A stretch of DNA of 64,000 nucleotides from Xanthoparmelia taractica (Eukaryota > Ascomycota > Lecanoromycetes > Lecanorales > Parmeliaceae), in NCBI GenBank assembly GCA_033085395.1, contig JANQBS010000073.1, forward strand, positions 1-64,000. Reading direction: 5' to 3'. Positions 22,921 to 34,700 of the stretch are shown here, in pieces. Within the stretch, counting starts at the first letter, position 1, and each line of letters starts with the position of its first letter. A model generated the notes under the pieces. It saw nothing but the letters and a program-made list of their open reading frames with translations. It did no database searches and had not been told where the DNA came from. A program made the translations under genes and the position numbers.

Positions 22921-25900
22921 CGCGTGCCTTTCTTACGATGGAGATGTGAACGAGATATTGGTGTTTGGGGTTGGGAAGTACGTGAGAAATTGGTATGCTT
23001 GAGGTGTGGGGGATGAGTAGGCACATTTGAGAATCAGATAAGAGCGTGGTAGAGTAATTGATGAGTTTGAAGTACTGTACGTAGATAATTCCTGGCATCG
23101 ACTGGTATACTCGATATGGGTCCGCTTTTTCTGTATATCTTCATCGCCTACGATACTCTGCTCTGCTATATCTCCGCTTCTATGCGATCCCATCCAATCC
23201 CATTCCTCTGATTTTAGGGCAACTGCCCTGGCGAAGATGTCGGGTATGATGGCAAGATATGCGCTTCCTTCTTGTTACGTCTGTGTGCGGAATGGTTGGC
23301 TGCGGGCGCGTTTGTGTGTTCTGCGAGGCTTTTGTGCAGGTGCGTAGGTGGGAGGGATGGGAGACGAGGCTGTGGGTAGGCGGTGGCAAGGAAGGGGGTT
23401 TGAGGGGCTAAGAAGAAGGAGAGGTAGAGGGTGGAGGGCAGAGGGTAGAGGGTAGGGGGTAGGTAGGGGGAAGGCGTGGTGGTGGTATTTCGGTGGGTTT
23501 GAAGGGGTCGGAAGTGAGGATGTATGGGATTGGAATGGGGTGGATGTGGAGCTGGATGAGGCTGTGTGTAGGAGTTTTTGCGAGCGCAGCGCAACGGCGT
23601 GCTTCTGTGATAGGACTCAAGGGTGGGGCACATTTCTGAGAGGTGAAGCGAAGAAAGATAAGTCTACCTTCTCGGGCGGCGACAACACGATACGCCCGCA
23701 TGTGAATCATCCCATACACCTCGTGCATTAGATAAAGCGAAAACGGCGGCATGCAACATCCAAGTTCCCCCCCTAAGGTACTTCGTATTTTAGCGGACGG
23801 ACAGCCTCGTCCAGAATGGTCTACTGCCTGCCGGCATTACCGGAGTCCTTCAAGCACCGACCAACCTATTTCAAGGTGCAATTGATTCCCGATCATTGTT
23901 GATCATGAGTATGCTCACGAGGCTAACGTAATGTTGTCGAGTCATGAAATTAGGGGAGTCCTGCAGCAGTGCAGTGGCGTATAGTAGCTGAATCTCTGGA
24001 ACTTGGAGAAGGCCTTGTAGGAGTGCCTTCTCTATGCGTTGTCAACAACTTTGCCCCTTGAGGCTTGCTAAAATTTCAAGCGAGATGGAGGGCGGAGGTT
24101 TCCACTTTTCTGTATGTGGTAGTGGTAGACGCAGCACATGGATCCCTTGCTTCATGCAAGAGTCGGTGACACGTCGCATCCCTTGCGTGAATATCATCCC
24201 ACCCGATGGTTTCCAGCTTTGTGGAGAATGAAGGAAATGAAAACTCGACTGGAGCTGAAATTGCAGTCTGCGATAAAGACCTCCGGTTGTCGATGGAGAG
24301 GACGTTGGGGCAGGGTGAAGGGAGATTGTGGCAGTGCGTGATAGATCATGCCATGGAGGGGTCAGAACAAGTAGCAACTCCGATTCATACATCTAAGGCG
24401 TCATGGGGTCTACACATCAAGGCGCCAAGTTGATCCAGAGAATCCTCTTAGGCAGCCCTGGTCTCCTTTTCTTCGCTAGTTCAGTCTCAACAGTGAATGG
24501 CCCTTGGACGGACACAGAAACATTCACTCTGGTGAAATAGTAGTGTTGCTGATAGAGAAGCTTCGATTCGAGATGCTCAGACAACTTCTTCCTACGCGAC
24601 TTGTCAAACTTTGCACTAAGGAAATAGAATTTCACTAAGGAGTAGATATCTGTCCACTCACCCATCCTACTCGCATCGACCAAACCAACGCGAACACTAT
24701 TGAGAGCACCCTCAACGCATGAATGGACTGGCAACAAGCTCAGATTCCCTTAGTCCCTTCACAGATTGATACAAGTCTTCGTGCCAATGTCCTACCTATT
24801 GTCACTTGAGCGCATCTGAAGGTCGAGCCTTCAGCATCTCTCCTCCAGTTCACTGGTGGACTTCTGTCTCTCATTACTAAAGACCGTGACCTATCTCGCG
24901 ATAGCAAGCTGCTCGTCTTCAACATGTCGATGGGTTTCAAATCCTCCTGGGCTCCTATAGGCTACGCACGGGATAGGAACGGGTCAACACAGCAGTACGC
25001 ATTGCATGTCGTCAGCTTTGGTTAAAAGAGCAGGAGAGAAGAGATAGCAAATGAAGAGCTGGGGAGGTGACATGGAGTTCAAACTTTGCAAGGAGCTTAT
25101 AAGAGTTGATGGTGAAGGGCGGGTTTCCCCCAAGGGTACAAGTGGTCCTGTCTCTTCCAAACAAAGATATGGAGTGTGCCTAACTAACCTTGTGTTCTTA
25201 TCTCAGGCGTCCTACACAATCTTCATGACAATCCGCTCTCCCACCCTATGGCGCCGGCACTGGGGCCACTCCTCACACCAAAACTTCCTCTGCACGTCTT
25301 CTCAGGGAATTTCAAGTACCCTCGGTACCCATAGTCTTAGCCGCACAGTAAAGCTTCGTGGAACAACTCCTGAACTCCAGAACGGAATCTATGGACGAAT
25401 ACAATTCAAACGCCTCGAATTCGATGTTCGCAAAGAAGAAATGTACGAGAACACGGGTTCCCCATCGTCAAACCTGATCCATCTGGGGACCTTAGCAGCA
25501 CGGACTCAATATATATACATATATAAAGAACACCCCTATGATCTCCATATGCGGACAGACCAATCCAGATTTACGCTGCAGGCCTAGATTTCGAAGGAGG
25601 GAAGTCCGACAGACATATCAGCTCTCCCATACGGAAGGCATTATCCGAATGTCTACACCTAAAGACAAGCGGGAAGCAGTTGCTGTGCCCGCCACCCAGT
25701 GGACATACCAAAGTGGAACCGATGGCTTGTCTAAGTAGCATCCTTTTGCGGGGAACGTGGTCGTTCATCCATCCCAAGGGCTGGTTTGAAGCCAGGGGTG
25801 AAGGGTCAAGTAACCACGGAATCCGTACAGAAAGAGCTGAGCTGAAGCATGCGGCGAGGGATGTTTATGATATATTTGGGGTGAGAGTCATTGTGGGTTT

Positions 25901-26511
25901 GCTAAGGGGATACTTAGTCCTGGAAATTGGGAGCTAAGGGCGAATTAGCAACCACTGCATGAGAACAGACTGTGTTTGAACCTTGACATGGTAAGTGCAA
26001 CTTTGTGGTTATTTAGGCCACCCTTGCGGAATCACGTCCATGGTCAAGGTCTTTGACTTGCTTCAGTTCGTGTTCTACAAGTACCGGGAAGGTCTGATGC
26101 GCGTGCTTGACACCATGTCCTTTGGCTATACCTTTGCTCGTGTCGACACCTTTGTTGTCACGTATCCACACATAGGCGTTACAGATGAAACTACATGTAT
26201 GCAAGACATTCCTTGTTCTTTCCAACTTTCTCCGCAAGCCTTTGCATCTCCCAATACTCTTTTCAAACCTCAACACGTTGTGGGCGTCCATCAACCAAGC
26301 TCTTTACCCAACTTTGTACCTTCACTGAATACGGTATCCATTTGGACTTACCTAGCAAATTATCTGTCAAGCATCTGTACACATACCTGGTCAACACCGT
26401 ACCGGAATAACGCTGACTTCCACAGTCTTTGCAGACTGCTTCATCGAACATCTCGGTACAGCATCAGCAACGACTACCCTCTTGATACTCGCTACACCAT
26501 GCATCGCTCTC
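22921..26511. other. Gene-poor stretch, unassigned ORFs
   Basis: Minus-strand ORFs at 24417-24737 and 24740-24940, and plus-strand ORFs at 25051-25587 and 25995-26528, are the longest. They look partly protein-like but show no domain I recognise and no consistent joins. The first two might be pieces of one minus-strand gene. Nothing in 22921-24000 is convincing; GTAGGGG-type low complexity runs to about 23480. Confidence 0.4.
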
Positions 26512-26934
26512 ATGGCTCCAATCATTAGTCCAGCCATCGGTGTTTTGGTGGTGCTAGCACTTGCTGTTGCTCTAAGCATCCTTATGACGATTCTTTTCTT
26601 GCAGACATGGAATGTGGGAGACGGCGATGAGGTTGAGGATGAAGCTGAAGCTGAAGCTGTCGTCGAAAACGCAACAAATATCGTCTATGCAGCCTTTGCA
26701 GCACTCGCGAGATCGCCTGGAGCAACTTCTACATCTTTCCGTGTAGCGAGTGGAATGGTGGTGCATCAACACTCTACCGCTGACGATCGAGAAGATGCAA
26801 ATGGATATGCAAATGGAATCTGGTCGGAAGAAGTGGGCTTAGGGGACAAGAACAATTCGGGGACGGATGGAGGAGAGCTGTCGTTTCGGCCGGAGCCGTT
26901 TCATCCTTGGGGCAAGCATTCTACTACTTCGTAG
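26512..26934 (+). CDS. Possible small single-pass membrane protein
   Basis: A 140-residue reading frame begins MAPIISPAIGVLVVLALAVA. The first 35 residues are strongly hydrophobic and end at LFLQTW, after which the protein is acidic (DGDEVEDEAEAEA) and polar. The frame stays open upstream to a stop near 26351, across an acceptor-like TCTTTGCAG at about 26434, so a 5' exon may exist and the true protein may be longer. No family recognised. The clear hydrophobic-then-acidic layout is the only support, so it may be chance. Confidence 0.35.
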   Translation: MAPIISPAIGVLVVLALAVALSILMTILFLQTWNVGDGDEVEDEAEAEAVVENATNIVYAAFAALARSPGATSTSFRVASGMVVHQHSTADDREDANGYANGIWSEEVGLGDKNNSGTDGGELSFRPEPFHPWGKHSTTS

Positions 26935-28081
26935 TCTAGCTCCAGAAATAGATATGGGCCGTTTCAAAGACTCGGTGGATTCCGGATATCAGGTCGGAGC
27001 CGGGAGGGTGCAGACATGGTTTCTCAAATGGTGTGAAGATTGGACAGGGCGAGTGTAATGAACCCCTAGGGAGCCCAACAGGCAATTGACTGACAGGACT
27101 ACGGAGTATTGGAACCCAATATCTTTCTATCAGGCCAATGACAATCAAGCCATCTTGAATCAGGAGTAATTGGCATCATCATCCGTGGTTTGTGGCATAT
27201 TTTTGAGGATATTGAAGGGTGCGATTAGCTTCATTAGGTTTAGCTTACTCAGTCCCTAGTCCCGCAACAGGGCTGAAAAATGCCAAGCCTGTGGATCGGG
27301 CGTTTAGGGGAGATTTTTGCTAATACATTCACTGTTGAGTTACGACTACAACCCTATGCTGCCACCTTGGGGCTACTGGCTCACGAGGCTGCAGTGAAGG
27401 TGATCGAAAGGGACTACCATGGATACCGCGGGAACTGTTGAATATTAGATGCGAGCAGTGACAGACGACGACGTCAGGATCAAGGTCCTTGACGAGCCTT
27501 TCCCTGACGCGCAGGACGCTGGTTTAGCACCGCCCGTGGAACACGATTCTAGAGTCTTTCTTACAAAACCTGGTCTAGCGGCCTGATAGCTTAATCCTAG
27601 GAACCTCGCAACCCACGGCATCCCGACGATACCTGGTGTCCCACCGCAAAGGCCAACGATTGAACGGCTTACTATACCTACATCGCATCATCGACAACCC
27701 CGTGAATGGCTCATCCAGTCCCTTCGAAATGTGAAGACGAATAACATGAGAGGACTGGGTATTGATACTATGGGTTTTGGACTTCCGTGCTTTATCGTAA
27801 ACGCCCTGATAGCCAACAAGAACCGTTCGAGTGTTGTGAAGCTTTTGTCTAAGGAAGACCGGTATGTTGTATCGATTGGAACGGCTCTGCCGAAATTTTT
27901 CATTGAAAAGCAGCCGTCCGAAGCCGGACCTGCCGGCAGCGACAGCACTTCGGCCACCGGCCCATTGTATTGTACATATTGAAGTCTTCGCTATCCAGGT
28001 GGTTCATCGCCACATCTGATCTCTACGAGACCATGAAAGCTAAGTATTCCTCTAAGAGAACATAGAAACTTCGCTGATGGT
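26935..28081. other. Intergenic, nothing recognised
   Basis: Short overlapping ORFs only (for example 27731-27982 plus and 27688-27957 minus, antisense to each other). The right end is the 3' flank of the minus-strand Cys-rich membrane protein gene. Confidence 0.5.
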
Positions 28082-29223
28082 TCAGAACATCTCGTGCCTC
28101 ATTTCTTGAGCTGGCATCTCCTGTTCTACTCTCTGCCCACAGAGCTCCGAGTTCTGGGAATGATCGCCAACCCCAGGGACCATGGTTATTTTTGGGAATC
28201 TCATTGGCTGCACCTCGTTGTTCAATATTTTTCTGTCACGTATGATTCTCTTGTATACGAGGAGCGCTAGGATAGAGGCAACAGTGAGGATAGTCGCAAC
28301 GACGATGCCGGCAATGGCACCAGGGGCCAGGGCTGATGTGGATTTGGAAATACTTGGACTCGCCGACGCTGGCAGGGGTGCTGAGGTCGTTGCTGGCGCG
28401 CCGAGTTAGCAAAAGCCTGCGCGAGATCAGAAGACGCAAACAGTCTTACTCAAGACCGTAGTCAGACTTAGGTCAGTGGTCGGGCTTATGATCGTAGCCA
28501 TACTTAAGATCGTGATCGGACTCGGGGTCGTGGTCGGACTTAGGATCGAGGTCGGACTCAGGATCGAGGTCGGACTCAAGATTGAGGTCGGACTCAGGAT
28601 TGTAGTCAGGGTACTGGACACCGTGCAAAGAAGACTCGCATTGGACATAGCCGAGGCCGATAAAGATTCGACTGAGTTTGCTTCCGCTATCGGGATGTTC
28701 GCATTCTCGTTGGCGAAGTTGGTTACGCAGGTATTGGTTTGACTCTTATCCCATGTGCAGACCTCGTACTCTTGGTTGCAACACCATTCTAACGTGTGAA
28801 AATTCAGCTATAGCGGGATCAGACGGGGAAAGAAGATCACTTACGAGCGCCTTGGGCTGAACAGGATATCTGACCGGGACCCGGAGTTCCCAATGAACCA
28901 CCTGTGCAGGGTTCACCACGACCCCAGCATGATCTAGGCGTCGGGCACAATATCAGCTCTCTCAAGTCATGATCCCGGCATCGCGAGGGCAACGGGCTAT
29001 GTAGTACGTACGGGGCCATCGCCGGGCAGCACCACAATTTCATCGCCTCCTGAGCGTAAGCGCATAGGCCACCACGATTGGTATTGTATTCACACGTTAT
29101 GACATCACTGCCTTTCCAGCACTGATCGACCGCTTGATCTATGAAGAACTCCACGGAGCAACGCGCGAGCACGGCCATCAACGGTATGAACCATAACGAC
29201 TTGCGTAGCGTATGCGGAGACAT
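28082..29223 (-). CDS. Secreted-type Cys-rich membrane protein with Ser/Thr stalk (sensor-like)
   Basis: Four exons on the minus strand: 29223-29012, 28933-28845, 28788-28450 and 28392-28082; introns are 78, 56 and 57 nt with GTACGT/GTAAGT/GTAAGA donors; 316 residues. A signal peptide (about 1-22, SLWFIPLMAVLARCS) is followed by a Cys-rich ectodomain (DQCWKG, VITCEYN, GGLCAYAQ, LWCCPAMAP, SCWGRGEPC, QWCCNQEYEVCTW, TNTCVTNF). A Ser/Thr/Pro stalk follows, built from a repeated six-residue unit close to SPTSIL. Then come a Gly/Ala-rich membrane span (about 238-260, GAIAGIVVATILTVASILALL) and a basic cytoplasmic start (YKRIIRDRK). This is the layout of fungal Mid2/Wsc-like or LPXTG-like surface proteins. 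Ligand unknown. All exons were fixed by phase, and the total closes exactly in frame. Confidence 0.8.
28463..28607 (-). repeat. 18-bp coding minisatellite in the stalk
   Basis: Seven to eight diverged copies of an 18-bp unit (plus strand near GGACTCAGGATCGAGGTC). Four adjacent copies at about 28535-28606 are the most alike. Each unit is six codons, so copy number can change without a frameshift and would lengthen or shorten the stalk of the surrounding membrane protein. Confidence 0.85.
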
Positions 29224-30723
29224 TGTTTGCGGAAAGACGACTCCAGAATACAGGCCGAGATTGAGGATAAAAGACCAGATGAGAATCCAGGTGCTACTGG
29301 GGCGACCTGTTCACATTCCTGCCATGGGATAAGTTTGATTGGCGTGCGGCAGAAGATCCTCAATATGTGAGATAAGACCAGATATACCACGGTGTGTACT
29401 GCTAGAGGGGGATGGGAAGTGGCGGAGGAAGGTCTCCCAAGGCTCAGCTTACGCGCAAGACAGCGGACACTTGGCATTTAGCAGGCACCATCGCGGCAGA
29501 GTCAGGTACAAGCGATGACGCATGCACATCGCCTTTTCGTGCGGCATGGAAATCGATCAAGACAGAAAACACATCAGAACAGCATTGCAAAAGTCAGCAA
29601 ATTCCCTTCTGGCTGGAACGGTTAACACAACAGGATATGAGGTTGTCAAGAGTCAATGGTTTGGGGTCCCATCAAGTGTTTTGAGCGCTAAGCGCGATGT
29701 CGGTACAACGTCTAGGGTGGTTCCAAACAAAGATATTGAAAGAACGCATGTGATTTCTTTCTTTCTTGGGATTCAGGCGCTGCGTCAGTGTTACGGTGGC
29801 TCTGCTCAAGTAAATCCAAAGAAGCAAGCAAGGAGGAATCGAGCTTTTATGCAAGATGTATGGATTGACGAACCTTGGGTCTATCCCACAAGTCATAGTA
29901 TGCTCGTCTTGTCTTGACTCGCTGCCTTGATTTCTTTAATACTCTCTGACTCTTCGTGCGATAGTTACTTGGTCAGCTAGTGAAAGTAAAGAAGAGGGGA
30001 GAATCACCTGATGCGTACCGCAAAGCAGTTACTGCTGGCTGGCTGTCCACGCGAGCGTGAGTCCAAATTGGCTACCGAAATTCATGTGTCGTTGTATTCT
30101 GAGAGGGTCTGAATATCGTATACGGAATGGGTCTCCTCTTCTCCTTCTTCCCCGTCTTCTCCTCCTTTTGAATAACGCAAAGAGCTCAAGCACGCCCAAA
30201 CGCTCATCCATTCACCAACATATCCCCGCACCTTCCTCTCCTCATCGGAAAGAACCTACATACATAACCCCCTTTCTTCTGGCAATCATGCATGTTGAAA
30301 ACACATTGGCTAGGTCCAAGTAAACCAGTACGCATGGCTTCCTTGAAGCTAAAGAAGGGGATTTGTTGGGTGGTAAGGAAAGGGGGTAGTGAGGAGAGGA
30401 AGGGGACTCTGGGTGGCTGGGTCAATCATTGAAAGAAGTATATACTTGCATTGCGAAGAGTAGCAGCCCTCGTGTTCGTGCATACCATCTCAAAGATGGT
30501 ATGTAAGTAAGTCTCCGTCTCTCCCTCTCTCTCTCTCTTTCCGTGGCGGCTGCTTTGTATAGATATGACCCACACGTGTTTTTTTTTGTGCTTTACTAAG
30601 TAATGTACTTATTTCGTCGCTTGGAAGAGTAGCATGGAACAAAAACTCTGTATCGTACGTAAGTGGTGCATTGTTGGATTTAGACGGAAGGAAAGAATGA
30701 AAGAAAGGGTTCTGTGCGGAACC
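29224..30723. other. Intergenic, unassigned ORFs
   Basis: Plus-strand ORFs at 29412-29684 and 29522-29917 overlap in different frames without a recognisable domain. A CT array lies near 30515-30540. This includes the promoter side of the Cys-rich membrane protein gene. Confidence 0.45.
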
Positions 30724-31168
30724 TTTTACGTGAGTGAGAGTGTTGCCGCTTCGAGATGAGGGGAGTATTGATGATGTTGGAGTAGGGTGCTATGGAGCGA
30801 CTTGGAGTGGAATGCGGTTGAATTGAAGGGTGTTTGATTTAGTAGTGAGTTTATTGATGTCGTTTGCGAGCCGGGGGGGATAAGATGAGATGCTGTTTTC
30901 TGCTAAACTGTAGTGATCTATGGGGGTTGGTTAGTGAGGTGCGGTATATTCGTTGGGTTCACGTTTAGTGTTGAGATTAGATTCTTCTTCTAGGCTGTGT
31001 TTAAGTAACGTGAGATAGATTATTCATGACTGCTGTTGAAAGTATAGTACGTATGTCTTGTGGTTACGTCGCTCCAGTTGTGTTTGGTAGGACAGGAGAT
31101 CTATAAAATCCTTTAACCCTTCGTATCTATCTACGTCTGACAACCATTGTCAAAGGGAATAGTATTTG
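30724..31168 (+). repeat. Tandem duplication, distal copy
   Basis: Runs parallel to 31371-31793 with many substitutions and small indels. Shared landmarks include ACGTGAGTGAGAGTGTTGCC, TTCTGCTAAACTGTAGT, GTTAGTGAGGTGCG[GA]TATATTCG and the terminal C-terminal coding piece. By eye about three quarters of positions agree. It is the 3' flank of the NLR gene at 31761-37221, copied in the same orientation. Confidence 0.8.
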
Positions 31169-31370
31169 GCGGACAAGGCTCTGTCATACCCTCATTGGGA
31201 ATTTTCGAGGTTAGCCATACGTCTTGTGCGAACACCCGGACGTACAGCTGTTCCTTGCGTTTGGCAAGGCGCGCGTCCATTGCCGCCAGGCGCAGCCGTT
31301 CCCTTGGCCTTTTTGCTTCGTGGAGGTGGCTGCGGTGGTGATGGCGGGGCACGGGATCAGCCCGCGAAGT
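31131..31370 (-). pseudogene. Remnant of an NLR C-terminus
   Basis: The minus-strand frame ends in TIPFDNGCQT, matching the end of the intact NLR (IIPFDDGC). Upstream, LYVRVFAQDVWLTSKIPNEG aligns loosely with VYLSETDLGPWINIYDKEG of the intact protein. Beyond about 31370 no further similarity is visible, so only the last 60-70 codons survive. I read it as a truncated tandem copy rather than a gene. Confidence 0.6.
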
Positions 31371-31793
31371 ATATACGTGAGTGAGAGTGTTGCCGGTACA
31401 AGATGAGGGGAGTAGTGAATAATATTGAGATAGGGTGCTACAGAGCGACTTGAAGTGGAGTGCGATTAAATTGGAGAGGTTTTGGTTAGGAAAAAGGGTA
31501 CTGACAAGTTCGTCACCCACAGAGATGAGATGAGCTTTTCTGCTAAACTGTAGTAGTCTAGGGGGGTTAGTTAGTGAGGTGCGATATATTCGTTCGGGTC
31601 TGTATTAGGTGTTGAGATTAGACTTTTCTGGACGGTGGTTGAGTAACGTGAGATGATTATTTATGAGTGCTATTATAACTATAATACGTAGGTCTTGCAT
31701 TCTAGTATCTTCCGATCAGACAGGAGATACATAGGTTCTTTGAATACGTAATATCTACATCTAACACCCATCATCAAAAGGAATAATATCGCA
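31371..31793 (+). repeat. Tandem duplication, gene-proximal copy
   Basis: Gene-proximal partner of 30724-31168, offset about 625-647 bp. It contains the 3' flank and the last codons of the intact NLR gene. Confidence 0.8.
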
Positions 31794-34700
31794 ATCATCA
31801 TCTTCGTCAAACTCTTCAAATGCCCCCGTGAACCTACGCTTTGGTGGTCTCATTCTCTCCTCACCCTCCTTGTCATATATATTGATCCAGGGCCCCAAGT
31901 CGGTCTCGCTGAGATACACTCCGATCGGCGGTGAGGGTTTGGATCCATAACGTGGACCGATGATCAGTGTCGAGTTTCGCCCACTAGCTGGCGTCTTACT
32001 CTGTGATTTCTCATCGGCCGAGGGCTCTCGTGGCGGGAAGAAGTGTACAGATCGCTCTCGAGCGGAACGAGGAAGGAAAATAGTCTCACTTGGCGTCGTG
32101 ATGAGAGCAGGCGTGCAGCAGGATGGTTTGGCCCATTTTGCCGCTGCCTGTTTCTCGGCTAAGACACCGTGAGGCGAGGTTAGGGGTATACGGTAGACCC
32201 GTAGCTTGGGGCCCGTCATTGTAAAGTACGTTGCTGCCGGTGTCCATGTCCATGAATATGGCAATGTCGACACGAAGGGTTTGGTCCAGACGCCCAGGGC
32301 ATGGCACTGCCTTGAAATTATGGTGGGACGACCTCTGGCTGGATCTATAGGTGATAGCCGCATGGTGGTGACGTGGAACGCCAGGTCGTAGTGCTTCTCC
32401 CGAAGACTTCTCGGGGTACGGGGGACACCTTTCGACTTGCGCTGGATAGCCTCGACACTTCCCACATGAAGGAAAGTGCCGCACGGAGAGAAATAAAGGT
32501 CGATACTGATTTGACGTGCTACACAGATCATGGTTACCGGACTCCACGTTTACAGTAGGTCTAAAAGGAAAAGCGTACCTTTGCTTAATGTCGCTTTGAA
32601 CGGCTGCAACGAGAAAGATCGCTTCTTGCTTGAGATTATTTTGCTTGTATCTGCGAAAAGGAGCTTTTCAGCGCAGATTGGCCATACCACGAGTGGCACC
32701 AGAGGATGAATAATTGGTGCGGACTGATGAAGCGTAGCGCTCTCGGACAGAGAGTGGGTAAATATTGGCTTCTCCATTGTCGATGCTGTGTCGAAGATGA
32801 GCACCTCCTGTCCAAGGACAAAGTGACTCCAGGAAATGACCGACACAACACCCACCTCCGAGACCTCTTCATAGAGCTGATGCCCCTTATTCAAGCACCA
32901 CTGGCCCATTTTCACACAGTCATGGCATATATCATAGTTTTTATAGTGACATACTGCACAGTGATACCAGGTTTTTTCTTGCAACTCGCCACATGAGTCG
33001 CAAAACTTTTCGCGAGCTTGTGGTTGGCCGGTTATACCTACGGGATACTCGTAGTGGCTGCCGAAATCCTTATCTTCTCCATCAATCAATGTATCGTGAA
33101 CTTCTGCATCCGACGAGTCTGAGGTATCCACAGACAGAAGCGACCTTGAATCACTCCCACTAGCGTCTCCCTCGTCCATGTCTTCAGATGGCGAACGAAG
33201 ATCCAGGCAGTCGGTACTTTCTTCGGAGTCTGATACCATTTGGAAGTCATCTGACAATGAACTAGCGGTCCCAGATTCGATATCGGACGAGTTCTCATCT
33301 GAGCCTTCACTATCCTCAGAAGCTGATCTTAGAGTGTCGCTTGATGCAGCTGATGCAGCGGACTTCAGAGAACTTGCGTCCGAAAATGCCGGCCCTCCTG
33401 CATCATTTGCACCATCATCGGAACCACTTTCCTGGTCGCCGTTACTGGAGTCACCACCGCTAGAATCTGAGAGACCGCGTCTTCTATGGCTGTGTCGGCT
33501 ATGGCGGCTCATTTCCTTTGGTGCCATGTTTGTAATTTCTGTTTTTGGTATTTTTCTCCTGCAAATCACGAGTAAGTTTGCTTGATGCGCAATCTCTTCG
33601 CAATACTCTTTTAAGATAGCGGTGTCCTTAGGCATCCTATTTGCACGGAGATCTGAAGTCTCGGCGTCCGGTACTGTATTGTCTGACAATATTTCACTCC
33701 TATTTCCCGAGGCCGTCGCTTGAGAGGGTGTGGATTCAGAATGTATGTCGTGTAAGCTGTGAAAGTTGGATCTCGTTAGCATGACGCGGGACCCAACCCG
33801 AAGGCCAGATCGTCTATCGAGCAAAGCAAAACCACTCGGGCTGATGGTAGACGTAGACCGAGGTACAAACGCTAGCTTACGAGAACATGGTGTGCTGTAG
33901 AGCGACCATTGTACGTCTTCGCAAGGGACGTTGAAAGAGGTAGTCTCAACAAGATATGGGGTTCTTGTGCCATCTATGCACCACCGTTCTACCGAGAGCC
34001 TTAATGCGTCGTCCTCACATTTCCTGCTGACAGTCAATATCGTAACATCATAATCCGCAAGCGTGGCGACGTACTTGCTTGGTTGGACTCTACAGAGTAC
34101 AAGATCTTGCCCATCAGGTGAAAGAGCATGAAAGAAGCATAAATTCTGAGTCACAGCACTGACTTCTGAGGTCGTCTGCGGGGACATAAAATGAAAGCTG
34201 TGGTATCTTTCTGGGCCCAGGCGAAGAAAGTGCGCTGGTCCTAGTGCTCTCCAGAAACACCGGTCAATCTCCCCATTGAATTCCGAAGTCAGCCCAAGTT
34301 GCAAAAATTCGCTCCATTCGTAGAGGAAGTCACTGAATTGAGGCAGAATCTGGGCGGTATCGTCACTGACGTCCTTTGCGCACGCAGGTAAGATTTTCTT
34401 CATCATCCTAGGCTGGCCTGTGATCCTGTCAAAACTGAGCAGAAAATGTCCTATGATCGACAAGCTCTGGACCTGGATTAAAGTATAGAAGTTCTGCGAG
34501 AAAATGAATTGGCGGAGCCGCTCATTGTGGGCAAGCGACATAGCCCCCTCATCACAATGACGATACCAATACTTGGCTGTGTAGAGGAGCAGCTGATGGG
34601 CCAAGACACTTTCTCCCGACCATGTTGCAAACTCATAATGAGTTTCCCTCCTCAGTAACTTGGAGTAGCGAGGTTGAGAAAGGTACTTTATACAGAGATC

